NCBI RefSeq assembly: GCF_005780185.1
Contig: NZ_VBUI01000006.1
Location: forward strand, 62,001-126,000
DNA from: Halomonas urmiana
GTDB taxonomy: Bacteria > Pseudomonadota > Gammaproteobacteria > Pseudomonadales > Halomonadaceae
Direction of reading: 5' to 3'
DNA: 64,000 nucleotides
Of the stretch, positions 44,535-53,239 are shown one piece after another (the first letter of the stretch is position 1; every line of letters starts with the position of its first letter). Both the position numbers and the translations under genes were made by a program. The notes below the pieces were generated by a model that saw only the letters and a list, made by a program, of their open reading frames with translations, ran no database searches and was not told where the DNA came from.

Positions 44535-47500
44535 TCCGCTGGTTCGCCGCCCACCCCACCGCCGCCAACCTGCTGCTGGTGCTGCTGCTCGCCGCCGGTC
44601 TCTTCACCGCCCCGTCGCTCAAGCGCGAGACCTTCCCCGACTACCGCCCGGTGGAGGTGAACGTCGAGGTGGTCTATCGCGGGGCCAGCGCCGCCGACGT
44701 GGAGGATGCCGTATGTCGTCGCCTCCACGAGGCGGTGAAGGGGGTGGAGTTCCTCGACGAGTTCGTCTGCGTAGCCCAGGACAACCTGGCCAGCGCCACC
44801 GCCACCATGCAGGCCGGCGGCGATCCCCTGCGCTTTCTCGGCGAGATCGACACCGAGGTCGGTGCCATCAGCGAGTTTCCAGCCCGGGCCGACCCACCGG
44901 TGGTACGCGAGCTGCATCGCAGCGACCCGGTCGCGGCGGTCGCGGTGTCATCCGACATGCCCGCCGGCCAGCTCGAGGCGTACGCCCTGCGCCTGGAGGA
45001 GCGCATCATGGCGCTGCCCGGTGTGGCGGACGTGGCGATCCACGGCATGTCCCAGCGCCAGTGGCAGGTGGAGGTGCCCGGCGAGGTGCTCGGCCAGCAC
45101 GGCCTCTCGGCCCGCGAGCTGGCGCGGCGGATCTCGGCTCAGAGCCTGGACCTGCCGCTGGGCACCCTGGAGACGCCCGAGCGCGAACTCCTGCTGCGCT
45201 TCACCGACCAGCGCCGCTCGCTCGCCGAGCTGTCGCGCCTGGTGGTGATGTCCGATCCGGCCGGCGGCGAGCTGACCCTGGGCGACATCGCCACCCTGAC
45301 CGAGACCGGCGAGCGCGAGGAGGAGAAGCTTCGCTTCAACGGCGAACCGGCGCTGGTGCTGGAGGTGAGCAAGAGCCTGCGCGACGACTCCCTGACGGTG
45401 AAGGAGCGCCTCGAGGGACTGATCGCGGCGGAGCGCCGCCGCTTCGACGATGGCATTACGCTGACCCTGACCCAGGACATGACCGGCATCGTGCGTGACC
45501 GCCTGCAGATGCTGGTGGCCAACGGTGTCATGGGGCTGGCGCTGGTGGTGCTGGTGATGAGCCTGTTCTTCCGCCCGCGCCTGGCGCTGTGGGCGGTATT
45601 AGGTCTGCCCGCGGCCTTCATGGGGGCCTTCCTGGTGATGGGGCTCGCCGGGCTGTCGCTCAACATGATCACCCTGGTGGCACTGTTGATGGCCATCGGC
45701 ATCGTCATGGACGACGCCATCGTGATCACCGACAACATCGCCGCCCACGCCGGGGAGGGTGCCACGCCGCTGGAGGCGGTAGTGGCGGGGACCCGTCAGG
45801 TGTTGCCCGGGGTGCTGTCCTCCTTTCTGACCACCGCCTCGGTCTTCGTGCCGCTCTCCTTCCTGGCCGGCGAGCTGGGCGCGGTACTGGAGGTGCTGCC
45901 GGTGGTGCTGATCGCCGCCCTGGCGGCGAGCCTCATCGAGGCGTTCTGGATCCTGCCCCACCATCTCAAGGGCAGTCTCAAGGACAGTGTGAAACACCTA
46001 CAGCAGAGCCATGATTCCCGCTTTCGCAGCGCCTTCGACCGCCGCTTCGAGCGTTTCCGCGAGGGCGTGGGGCGGCTGGCCGACCGGGCGATCCGATTCC
46101 GTCATGCGGTGCTGGGGGCGGTGCTGGCCGTGATGCTCGGATCGGTGGGCTTTATGGCCGGTGGCCACGTCGGCAGCGAGGCGATGCCCGACATCGACGG
46201 TGACGTGCTGGAGGCACGCATCCTGATGCCTCAGGGCACGCCGCTCGAGCGCACCGAAGCGGTGGCCGCGCGGGTCGAGGCGGCCATGGGCGAGCTCGAC
46301 GCCCGTTATTCCCCCGAGCAACCCGAGGGCGCGGCGCTGGTCGAGGCGATCCAGGTGCGCTTCAACCACAACCCCGGCGCCCGGGAGGCGGGCCCCCACG
46401 TCGCCACGGTCAGCGTCGACCTGCTCACCGCCGAGCGCCGCACCCTGACCCTGGATGCGCTGACCGCCGAGTGGCGAGAGACGATCGGCGAGATCGCGGG
46501 AGTGCAGCGCCTGATCATCCAGGAACCGGGCTTCGGCCCCGCCGGGGTACCCGTGGAGGTGCGCCTGACCGGCGAGGATCTCGAGGCCATGAAGGCGGCG
46601 GCGCTCGAGCTGGCCACGCGCCTCGAGGGCTATTCGGCGGTCTACAACGTCATGCATGACCAGCGCCTCGGAAAGCCCCAGCGCGCCTACTCCCTGGCAT
46701 CGGGCGCCCACGGCCTGGGGCTCACCGCCGAGGAAGTGGCGAGTCAGCTGCGGGCCGGCCTGCTCGGCGAGATCGCCGATACCCAGCGTATCGGCGAGCA
46801 GGAGATCGAGGTGCTGGTGCGCCAGGCCGAGGCCGACCGCGACGGCCTCGACGACCTGGCCGACCAGACCCTGATGCTCCCCGACGGCAGTCGGGTACCG
46901 CTCTCGGTGGTCACGGACGTCGCCGAGCGCCGCGAGTGGGCGCGTATCACCCGCATCGACGGGCGTCGTACCGTCACCGTGGAGGCCAACGTGGATGCCC
47001 GTCAGGCCAGCGGGCAGGCCATCGTCGACGATCTCGTCGACAGTGGCTGGCTGGCCGACTTCGAGGGGCGCCATCCCCAGGTGGCGGTTACCTTCGAGGG
47101 GCAGGTGGCCAGCTCCGCCGAGACCGGCGGCTCCATCGCCCGCGGCCTGCTGATCGGCCTGGTGGGCATCTTCGTGATCCTGTCGTTCCAGTTCCGCAGC
47201 TACGTGGAGCCGTTGATCGTGATGCTCTCGATTCCGCTGGCCTTCATCGGCGCCCTCTGGGGGCACGTGATCATGGGCTACTACCTCTCCATGCCCTCGC
47301 TGATCGGCGCCGCCTCGCTGGCCGGCATCGTGGTCAACAACGCCATCCTGCTGATCCACTTCATCAAGTCCCACCGCGAGCAGGGGCTGGACGCGGTAGC
47401 GGCCGCCGGCCAGGCCAGTCGCGACCGGCTGCGCGCCATCCTGATCGCCTCCACCACCACCATCGCCGGCCTAGCGCCGCTGCTGGCCGAGACCAGCAGC

Positions 47501-47650
47501 CAGGCGGATGCCATCAAGCCGCTGGTGATCGCCGTGGTGTTTGGTCTGCTCAGCGCCACCCTGCTGGTGCTGCTGGTGATCCCAGCACTCTACGTATTAT
47601 TCGACGACTGGGGGTGGGTCAGGGAGGTGGAGAGCCCCGCGGCGGCTTGA
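44531..47650 (+). CDS. RND efflux transporter permease
   Basis: 1039 aa, the standard length. Twelve membrane helices and two large periplasmic loops. Family motifs are ETFPDYRP at the N-terminus, GIVMDDAIVITDNI (helix 4 charged residues) and IVVNNAILLIHFIKSHREQG. It expels hydrophobic toxic compounds or metals with the proton gradient. Substrate cannot be inferred. No outer-membrane factor follows, so it may use a shared TolC. Confidence 0.93.
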   Translation: MIRWFAAHPTAANLLLVLLLAAGLFTAPSLKRETFPDYRPVEVNVEVVYRGASAADVEDAVCRRLHEAVKGVEFLDEFVCVAQDNLASATATMQAGGDPLRFLGEIDTEVGAISEFPARADPPVVRELHRSDPVAAVAVSSDMPAGQLEAYALRLEERIMALPGVADVAIHGMSQRQWQVEVPGEVLGQHGLSARELARRISAQSLDLPLGTLETPERELLLRFTDQRRSLAELSRLVVMSDPAGGELTLGDIATLTETGEREEEKLRFNGEPALVLEVSKSLRDDSLTVKERLEGLIAAERRRFDDGITLTLTQDMTGIVRDRLQMLVANGVMGLALVVLVMSLFFRPRLALWAVLGLPAAFMGAFLVMGLAGLSLNMITLVALLMAIGIVMDDAIVITDNIAAHAGEGATPLEAVVAGTRQVLPGVLSSFLTTASVFVPLSFLAGELGAVLEVLPVVLIAALAASLIEAFWILPHHLKGSLKDSVKHLQQSHDSRFRSAFDRRFERFREGVGRLADRAIRFRHAVLGAVLAVMLGSVGFMAGGHVGSEAMPDIDGDVLEARILMPQGTPLERTEAVAARVEAAMGELDARYSPEQPEGAALVEAIQVRFNHNPGAREAGPHVATVSVDLLTAERRTLTLDALTAEWRETIGEIAGVQRLIIQEPGFGPAGVPVEVRLTGEDLEAMKAAALELATRLEGYSAVYNVMHDQRLGKPQRAYSLASGAHGLGLTAEEVASQLRAGLLGEIADTQRIGEQEIEVLVRQAEADRDGLDDLADQTLMLPDGSRVPLSVVTDVAERREWARITRIDGRRTVTVEANVDARQASGQAIVDDLVDSGWLADFEGRHPQVAVTFEGQVASSAETGGSIARGLLIGLVGIFVILSFQFRSYVEPLIVMLSIPLAFIGALWGHVIMGYYLSMPSLIGAASLAGIVVNNAILLIHFIKSHREQGLDAVAAAGQASRDRLRAILIASTTTIAGLAPLLAETSSQADAIKPLVIAVVFGLLSATLLVLLVIPALYVLFDDWGWVREVESPAAA

Positions 47651-47660
47651 CCCCTTGCCG

Positions 47661-47699
47661 TTGACGACTACCTTGTAAGGTGTATTTTCTATGCACCTA
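47661..47699 (+). promoter_or_regulatory. promoter with NsrR-like operator upstream of the lone sdhB paralogue
   Basis: TTGACG (47661-47666) and TATTTT (47683-47688), 16 bp apart, make a plausible sigma-70 promoter. A 23-bp near-palindrome (47677-47699), AAGGTGTAT ... ATGCACCTA, overlaps the -10. It has the NsrR layout but with AGGTG in place of AGATG in both arms. Confidence 0.5.
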
Positions 47700-47783
47700 T
47701 TTGGGCGGGTTCCGAATGCTGACGGTTGCGGGACTGTATCTCTCCTGATCTAGGGGCACTTCGTTACCACCGGGGAGGGCGCT

Positions 47784-48491
47784 ATGCTCAAGGTCCAGCT
47801 CTATCGCTACCATCCCGATGAGGATGACCGGCCACGCCTCGAGACGCTGGACGTGGAGGAGCGCTTCCGCAAGGCGATGGTGCTCGATGTCCTCGAGCAC
47901 CTGAAGCGGCGCGATGCCACCCTGGCCTATCGGCGCTCCTGCCGCGAGGGTGTGTGTGGCTCCGATGGCATGAACATCAACGGCAAGAACGGCCTGGCCT
48001 GCATCACGCCGGTGGAGGAGGTGCTGGGACGCGGCGATACCCTGACCCTGCGCCCGCTGCCGGGCATGCCGGTGATCCGCGACCTGGTCGTCGATCAGAC
48101 GCTGTTCTTCCGCCAGTTCGAGAAGATCCGCCCCTGGCTGATCAACGATACGCCGCCGACCGCTCGGGAGCGCCTGCAGAGTCCCCAAGAGCGCGAGAAG
48201 CTCGATGGCCTCTACGAATGCATCCTGTGCGCCTGCTGCAGCTCGGCCTGTCCCTCCTGGTGGTGGAACCCGGACAAGTACATCGGCCCGGCCGGTCTGA
48301 TCCAGGCCTACCGTTTCCTGATCGATAGCCGCGATACCGCCACCGACGAGCGGCTGGCCGAGCTCGACGACCCCTTCAGCGTGTTCCGCTGCCGACAGGT
48401 CGCCAACTGCACCTGGGTGTGTCCCAAGGGGCTCAATCCGATGCGCGCCATCGGCCATATCAAGGCGATGCTGCTGGGGCGTGGGACGTGA
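47784..48491 (+). CDS. lone succinate dehydrogenase/fumarate reductase iron-sulphur subunit paralogue
   Basis: 235 aa SdhB-type protein. The [2Fe-2S] ligands lie in SCREGVCGSDGMNINGKNGL then AC. The [4Fe-4S] site is CILCACCSSACP and the [3Fe-4S] site is CRQVANCTWVCPKG, so all three clusters are complete. It is close to canonical SdhB in length and pattern, yet no sdhA, sdhC or sdhD is beside it. The promoter carries an NsrR-like operator. It could be a replacement SdhB made during NO stress, or belong to another complex; this is inference. Confidence 0.88.
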   Translation: MLKVQLYRYHPDEDDRPRLETLDVEERFRKAMVLDVLEHLKRRDATLAYRRSCREGVCGSDGMNINGKNGLACITPVEEVLGRGDTLTLRPLPGMPVIRDLVVDQTLFFRQFEKIRPWLINDTPPTARERLQSPQEREKLDGLYECILCACCSSACPSWWWNPDKYIGPAGLIQAYRFLIDSRDTATDERLAELDDPFSVFRCRQVANCTWVCPKGLNPMRAIGHIKAMLLGRGT

Positions 48492-48646
48492 ACGTCCGAC
48501 AGCCGTGATCCTGAAGGCCAGGCAGGCGACTGACAGAGGAGGAGAGCGTCACGGTGTGTCGGAGGGCGTGGTCGGCTGCTCTCGGGAACAGGGCGCCCCC
48601 CGACCGAGGGCGTGACAGACAGCGAGACGAGAAGAGGCGTTAGGCG

Positions 48647-49204
48647 ATGAACAGGCGCACGGTAAGGCAGGAGACTCCAGGTGAAATGACCCCGTGGTGC
48701 CGCTCGCGACGGTGGCTGCGGGTCGCTGGCGGTGCCGTGATCGCGATCACCCTGACGGCGGGGAGCGTCGCCGGGGACGCAGAGCCAGTGGGTCCCGACC
48801 TGACCGACAAGCTGCGCGGGCTGCTGGTCAAGGAGATGGTCGAGATCGAGGTGGCGATGCAGGAGACGTACAGCGCCATCGTCCAGGGCCGGCATGACGA
48901 GGTGGCGCGCCGCGGCCAGGCCATCCACGACAGCTTCATCCTCGAGCAGTCTCTTACCCCGCAGGATCGTCGCGACCTGAAGGGCGCGGTGCCGGCGGAG
49001 TTTCTGGAGCTGGACGCGAGGCTGCATCGGCTGGCGGCGTCCCTGGCCGAGGCGGGAAGAGAGCGGAACACACCCCGGCAGGTGGACCTCTTCGGTCGCA
49101 TGACCGACTCCTGCGTGGCCTGTCACAGCCGCTACGTGACGGATCGCTTTGGGGGGCTCGAAGCGCCGTCCCTGCCCGAGAGGCCTGAGGACGGGACGCC
49201 ATAG
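48647..49204 (+). CDS. periplasmic monoheme cytochrome, cytochrome c'-like
   Basis: 185 aa. A signal peptide (VAGGAVIAITLTAGSVAGD) after a charged N-terminus leads into a helical mature domain. The single heme motif, CVACH, lies near the C-terminus (SCVACHSRYVTDRF), as in four-helix cytochromes c' and c556. Cytochromes c' bind NO at a five-coordinate heme. The position between an NsrR-like-regulated gene and hmp fits NO binding, though no axial ligand can be assigned. Confidence 0.75.
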   Translation: MNRRTVRQETPGEMTPWCRSRRWLRVAGGAVIAITLTAGSVAGDAEPVGPDLTDKLRGLLVKEMVEIEVAMQETYSAIVQGRHDEVARRGQAIHDSFILEQSLTPQDRRDLKGAVPAEFLELDARLHRLAASLAEAGRERNTPRQVDLFGRMTDSCVACHSRYVTDRFGGLEAPSLPERPEDGTP

Positions 49205-49513
49205 CACGGACGAGCACATGGGACGGGTACAGATCGGTCGCCCGCTCCATGGCAGCAGCGCGGCCGTCTGCGGCGAGAGCGCCGTGCCCAGGCTCTGGCG
49301 CCACGCCCACAGCGGGGCGAGCCAGTCGGCGTCGCCCATGATCGCGCCGGCGGTCAGGTCGCTGTGACCCCTCGGTGGGGCGGCGATCCGACCGGCACAA
49401 GCGGCGCCAGAGGCCCGGAGAGCGCGAGAGACGCGACGATTCCTCGAACGCATACGCCGACGCCCCGACCATGTCGGGGCGTCGGCGTATCGGGCCGTGT
49501 TCCTGGGTCTACG
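49205..49513. terminator. gene-free gap with strong bidirectional terminator (49452-49490)
   Basis: No supportable gene lies between the cytochrome gene and hmp. Near its end an 18-bp perfect stem (49452-49469 with 49473-49490) closes a 3-nt loop. It serves two convergent transcripts. A T-tract is not evident. Confidence 0.7.
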
Positions 49514-50683
49514 TCAGGCGGCGTCGAGGGGGCGCGACGGGCCGAAGTGCTCGTAGTGACGACGCTCGTCGGGCACGCCGAGCGCGGCCAGCGCCCGGTC
49601 CACGGCGGTCATGAAGCCCTGGGGACCGACGAAGTAGCAGCGGGCGCCCTCGGGCAGCAGGCGCGCCAGTAGCTCGCGGTCGATGCGTCCGATATGGTCG
49701 GCGTCAGAGCCGCGCTCGTGGACGCTCACGGCGCGCAACCGCTGGGGGTGCTCGGCGGTCAGCGCCGCTACCTCGTCGCGGAAGGCGTGGTGCTCGGCGT
49801 CCAGGGCGGCGTGTAGGTAGATCACCCGGCGCCCCGCGGCCAGGGCGTGGCGCGCCATCGGCAGCAGCGGGGTCTGGCCGACGCCGCCTGAGGCCAGCAG
49901 CAGCGGCTCGTCGCCGTCCTGCAGGGTCAGCTCGCCGGCGGGCGGCAGCAGCTCCAGGGTATCGCCCACCGCCATGGCATCGTGGAAGTGCCGGCTCGCC
50001 CGGCCCTCGGGTTCGCGCTTGATCGAGATCCGATAGGAGCGGCCGTTGGGCACGTCCGAGAGGCTGTAGTGGCGATAGACCGGTTCACCGTCGATGGTCA
50101 GCCGCACGCCGATGAACTGGCCCGGCGCGTGATCGGCCACCGGACCGCCGTCCTCGGGCTCCAGCATGAAGGAGCGGATCACCGCGCTCTCGCGGCGGAT
50201 ATCGGCGATGCGAAAGCGCCGCGTGCCGCGCCAGCCGCCGGGGCGCTGGGCGAACGCATGGTAGCGATGGTCCTCCAGCTCGATGAGTAGGCCGGCGAGC
50301 TCCTCGTAGAGGCCGCTCCAGGCCGCGGCGACCTCCGGCGTCACCGCCTCGCCGAGCACCTCGCCGATGGCGGCCATCAGGCACTCGCCGACGATGGGGT
50401 ACTGGTCGGGCTGGATGCCGAGGGCGACGTGCTTGCCGACGATGGTGCCCATCGCGCCTCGCGCCTGCTGGGGATCCTGGCGCAGCTGCACGTAGGCGAG
50501 CACCGCGCCGGCCAGCGCCCGTGGCTGGCCGCCATCGTGCTGGTGGGCCTCGTTGAACAGCGGCTTCACCTCGGGATAGCGCGAGAACATCAGCGGGTAG
50601 AAGCATTGGGTGATGGCGTCGAGATGTTCGGCCACCACGGGGGCGGTGGCGGCGATCAGGCGTTCCTGGTCTGGCGTCAGCAT
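49514..50683 (-). CDS. hmp: flavohemoglobin Hmp (NO dioxygenase)
   Basis: 389 aa. The N-terminal globin domain has FYPLMFSRYPEVKPLFNEAH and the proximal-histidine region GKHVALGIQPDQYPIVGECL. A ferredoxin-reductase domain follows with FAD-binding YRHYSLSD and NADPH-binding GGVGQTPLLPM and CYFVGPQGFM. Hmp converts NO and oxygen to nitrate and reduces NO slowly without oxygen. cggag precedes the ATG. An NsrR operator lies 30-52 nt upstream, the expected control. Confidence 0.96.
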   Translation of the reverse strand: MLTPDQERLIAATAPVVAEHLDAITQCFYPLMFSRYPEVKPLFNEAHQHDGGQPRALAGAVLAYVQLRQDPQQARGAMGTIVGKHVALGIQPDQYPIVGECLMAAIGEVLGEAVTPEVAAAWSGLYEELAGLLIELEDHRYHAFAQRPGGWRGTRRFRIADIRRESAVIRSFMLEPEDGGPVADHAPGQFIGVRLTIDGEPVYRHYSLSDVPNGRSYRISIKREPEGRASRHFHDAMAVGDTLELLPPAGELTLQDGDEPLLLASGGVGQTPLLPMARHALAAGRRVIYLHAALDAEHHAFRDEVAALTAEHPQRLRAVSVHERGSDADHIGRIDRELLARLLPEGARCYFVGPQGFMTAVDRALAALGVPDERRHYEHFGPSRPLDAA

Positions 50684-50712
50684 GGCAGGGCTCCGGTCAG
50701 GGGGTGTCTTTT

Positions 50713-50735
50713 AAGATGCAAGTAAAATACATCTT
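50713..50735. promoter_or_regulatory. NsrR operator of hmp
   Basis: AAGATGCAAGTA (50713-50724) followed by AAATACATCTT (50725-50735) is a near-perfect 23-bp NsrR site. On the minus strand TATTTT within it could be the hmp -10. Confidence 0.88.
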
Positions 50736-50785
50736 TATGAGCCCCGTCGATACCCCGAGGGCTGACACAAAATGTCGCAGGACAA

Positions 50786-51352
50786 CTAGTAAGCCCAGAC
50801 GATGGTCAGCAGCATGCCCCAGGCCAGCACGCCGGCGGCCATGATGGTGTAGGTGGCCGACATGGTGTTGACGTCATCGTCGCTGCGCTCACACAGCGCC
50901 TGCAGGCCGTGATAGAGCAGGCTGCAGGAGATGCCCAGCGCGACCAGCATCGCCAGGGCGTTAAGCAGCAGGCTGGGGATCAGCAGCACGATGGACGCGG
51001 ACCACAGCGGCAGCGGGGCCAGGGCGGCCAGCAGGTAGGCGTCGTGGTAGCTGAGCGACAGCTCGCGGGTGGTATTGACCACGGCGTGGATCAGCCAGCC
51101 CATCAGGAAGAAGGTGAGCAGCTCGGCCAGGAACAGGATGGTCGTGATGAAGCGCCACTCCCGGCCGGCGAAGCCGGCCACGAAGTCGTCGCCATAGTGG
51201 GTGCCGGCGTAGTAGAGCAGCAGCGGCGGCAGCAGTGACATGGGTAATACCAGGCACCAGGCCAGCACGGGAATAGGGATTTGGCGCTGCTGCAGCGACT
51301 TCCAGCCTGCCTGGCGGGTGAAGGGCAGCTTGAATATCGTCACAGGGTTCAT
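50786..51352 (-). CDS. Yip1-family inner-membrane protein
   Basis: 188 aa with about five membrane helices. The opening (NPVTIFKLPFTRQAGWKSL) and the pattern of helices with SYHDAYLLAALAPLPLWSA match the Yip1/DUF1282 family. gaggagg precedes ATG 51352. It is divergent from the marR gene, with a perfect palindrome between them. Role unknown; the operator suggests it is a MarR target. Confidence 0.78.
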   Translation of the reverse strand: MNPVTIFKLPFTRQAGWKSLQQRQIPIPVLAWCLVLPMSLLPPLLLYYAGTHYGDDFVAGFAGREWRFITTILFLAELLTFFLMGWLIHAVVNTTRELSLSYHDAYLLAALAPLPLWSASIVLLIPSLLLNALAMLVALGISCSLLYHGLQALCERSDDDVNTMSATYTIMAAGVLAWGMLLTIVWAY

Positions 51353-51383
51353 GGAGAACCTCCTCGTGTCTCGGGGGTGATAA

Positions 51384-51402
51384 AATATCACGGCGTGATA
51401 TT
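51384..51402. promoter_or_regulatory. perfect palindrome between yip1-like gene and marR: probable MarR operator
   Basis: AATATCACGGCGTGATATT is an exact 8-3-8 inverted repeat in an AT-rich divergent intergenic region. MarR dimers bind palindromes of this size. Confidence 0.75.
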
Positions 51403-51498
51403 ATGAATTAATCATTAGGTCCCGGTTCATTCTCTGTCAAGCCGACGCGGGCCCAGCCATGCCGCCTGGTCACGCCTCCAACGGATCGACAACTGCCC

Positions 51499-51912
51499 AT
51501 GAGTGACGATGCCTTGACCAAGCAGGACTTCCAGCGCCTCTCCCACTTCCGCTATCAGCTGCGCTGTTTCCTGCGACAAAGCGAAGACATCTGCCGCGAG
51601 CACGGCCTGACGCCGCTGCAGTACCAGCTGCTGCTGCACTTGCTCGGCTTCGAGGGGGGAGAGTGGGCCTCGGTGGGCCAGCTGGCGGAGCGCCTACAGG
51701 CCAAGCACCACGGCACGGTGGCGCTGGTGGATCGCTGTCAGCAGCTGGGTCTGGTGGAGCGACGCCCGAGTCGCGCCGATCGTCGGCGCATCGAAGTGCA
51801 CCTGCTGCCTCGCGGCAGCGAGCTGGCACGGCGCATCGCCGAGCTGCACCAGCCCGAGCTGCGCCACCTGCAGGAGGAGTTTCATCTCCCTGGCTGGCCT
51901 GAATCTTCCTGA
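51499..51912 (+). CDS. MarR-family transcriptional regulator
   Basis: 137 aa. The winged helix includes GLTPLQYQLLLHLLGFE, SVGQLAERLQAKHHGTVALVDR in outline and the wing LVERRPSRADRRRIEVHLLPRG with the DxR-type signature. It is divergent from the Yip1-like gene and followed by the P450 gene. It probably represses through the palindrome at 51384-51402. Signal unknown. Confidence 0.9.
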   Translation: MSDDALTKQDFQRLSHFRYQLRCFLRQSEDICREHGLTPLQYQLLLHLLGFEGGEWASVGQLAERLQAKHHGTVALVDRCQQLGLVERRPSRADRRRIEVHLLPRGSELARRIAELHQPELRHLQEEFHLPGWPESS

Positions 51913-51929
51913 GCCGCCTGCGGCAGCCG

Positions 51930-51943
51930 CTGATCTGGGTCAA
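51930..51943 (+). promoter_or_regulatory. FNR/ANR-type box upstream of the P450 gene
   Basis: CTGATCTGGGTCAA (minus strand TTGACCCAGATCAG) matches 9 of 10 defined positions. It is 65 nt before the P450 start. No clear -10 stands at the ideal 32-bp distance. Confidence 0.5.
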
Positions 51944-52008
51944 CGCGACCTTGGGTGGTTCTCTGCTCCCATGGTGGCCACCATTTCCCTTGCCTTGCAG
52001 GAGACCAC

Positions 52009-53166
52009 ATGAGCGATACGCATCAACAGGACTGGGATCCCCGCGCCGAGGGCGTGCTCGAGGACCAGATTGCCGCCTACGATGAGATGCGCCAGCGCTG
52101 CCCGATGGCCTTCAGCGACTATTTGCAGTGGTCGCTGCTGCGCCATGCCGACGTGATGCGGGTGTTGGAAGATCACGATACCTTCAGTAACGCGGCCAGC
52201 CGCCACCTGTCGGTACCCAACGCCATGGACCCGCCCGAGCACACCCGCTTTCGGCGCCTCATCGAGCCCTATTTCGGCCCCGACGCCATGGCCGAGTTCG
52301 CCCCGACCTGCCAGGCCATCGCCGAGGCCGTGGTGGACCGCCTGCCCGCCGACGGCGAGGTGGAGGCGATGACCGAGATGGGCCAGGACTTCGCCCTGGA
52401 AATCCAGTGCGCCTTCATGGGCTGGCCGGCGAGCCTCCATGAGCCGCTGCGAGCCTGGGTCCGGCGCCAGCAGGCCGCCACCCTGGCGGGCGACCGCGAG
52501 GCGCTGGGCGAGCTGGCGCTCGAGTTCGACGGCGTGATCCGCGAGCTGCTGGAAAGCCGCCGCGAGGCCGGCGACGCGGCCCCAGACGACGTCACCACGC
52601 GGATCATGAACGAGAGCGTGGAGGGGCGCGCACTGACCGACGAGGAGATCGTCAGCATCCTGCGCAACTGGACGGTGGGTGAGCTCGGCACCATTTCGGC
52701 GAGCATCGGCATCCTGATGCGCTACCTGGCGGCCAATCCCGAGCTGCAGGGTCGCCTGCGCGCCGATCGCCGCCTGCTGGCGGCCGCCATCGACGAGATC
52801 CTGCGCCTCGATGCGCCGCTGATGTCCAACCGTCGCATCACCACCCGGGCGGTGGAGATCGGCGGCCATCGCCTCGAGCCCGGCGAGCGTTTGACGATCC
52901 TGTGGGGCTCGGTCAATCGTGACGAGGCGGTTTTCGACGGCGCCGACGAGGTGCGGCTGGATCGCGATCCCAGAGACAACCTGCTCTACGGGACCGGCAT
53001 CCATGTCTGCCCGGGAGCGCCACTGGCGCGCATGGAACTCGAGGACTTCATGCAGGCGCTGCTCGACGCCACGGTCGAGATTTTCCTGTTGTCGGATCGC
53101 CCCGCGGTGCGCGCCCTCTACCCCGCCGGCGGCTACTCCGAGGTGCCGCTGCACGTGCGTCGCTGA
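52009..53166 (+). CDS. cytochrome P450 with atypical I-helix
   Basis: 385 aa soluble bacterial P450. The heme-binding loop is LLYGTGIHVCPGAPLARMEL with Cys334 as ligand, and EILRLDAP supplies the ExxR motif. The I-helix reads NWTVGELGTISAS (residues 220-232), so the usual acid-threonine pair of AGxxT with D/E before T is replaced by L-G before T. Without that pair ordinary oxygen activation is doubtful. Fungal P450nor, a nitric oxide reductase, also lacks the acid. aggag precedes the start, and an FNR-type box and marR lie upstream. Confidence 0.9.
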   Translation: MSDTHQQDWDPRAEGVLEDQIAAYDEMRQRCPMAFSDYLQWSLLRHADVMRVLEDHDTFSNAASRHLSVPNAMDPPEHTRFRRLIEPYFGPDAMAEFAPTCQAIAEAVVDRLPADGEVEAMTEMGQDFALEIQCAFMGWPASLHEPLRAWVRRQQAATLAGDREALGELALEFDGVIRELLESRREAGDAAPDDVTTRIMNESVEGRALTDEEIVSILRNWTVGELGTISASIGILMRYLAANPELQGRLRADRRLLAAAIDEILRLDAPLMSNRRITTRAVEIGGHRLEPGERLTILWGSVNRDEAVFDGADEVRLDRDPRDNLLYGTGIHVCPGAPLARMELEDFMQALLDATVEIFLLSDRPAVRALYPAGGYSEVPLHVRR

Positions 53167-53190
53167 CGACGGGTAACGCCCTCTATGTCC

Positions 53191-53220
53191 CAGGAAGGCG
53201 CCCAAAGGGGTGCCTTCCTG
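53191..53220. terminator. bidirectional terminator between P450 and nirF
   Basis: caggaaggcgccc (53191-53203) pairs with gggtgccttcctg (53208-53220) with one mismatch. TCGTTT follows on the + strand. Confidence 0.75.
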
Positions 53221-53239
53221 TCGTTTGGTGACAGGGGGC

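Noticed and set aside
48308-49453. 381-aa open frame on the minus strand covering the cytochrome c'-like gene and the gap
   Set aside because: No recognisable domain, arginine-rich composition, no Shine-Dalgarno, and it runs antisense to two genes with heme or iron-sulphur motifs.
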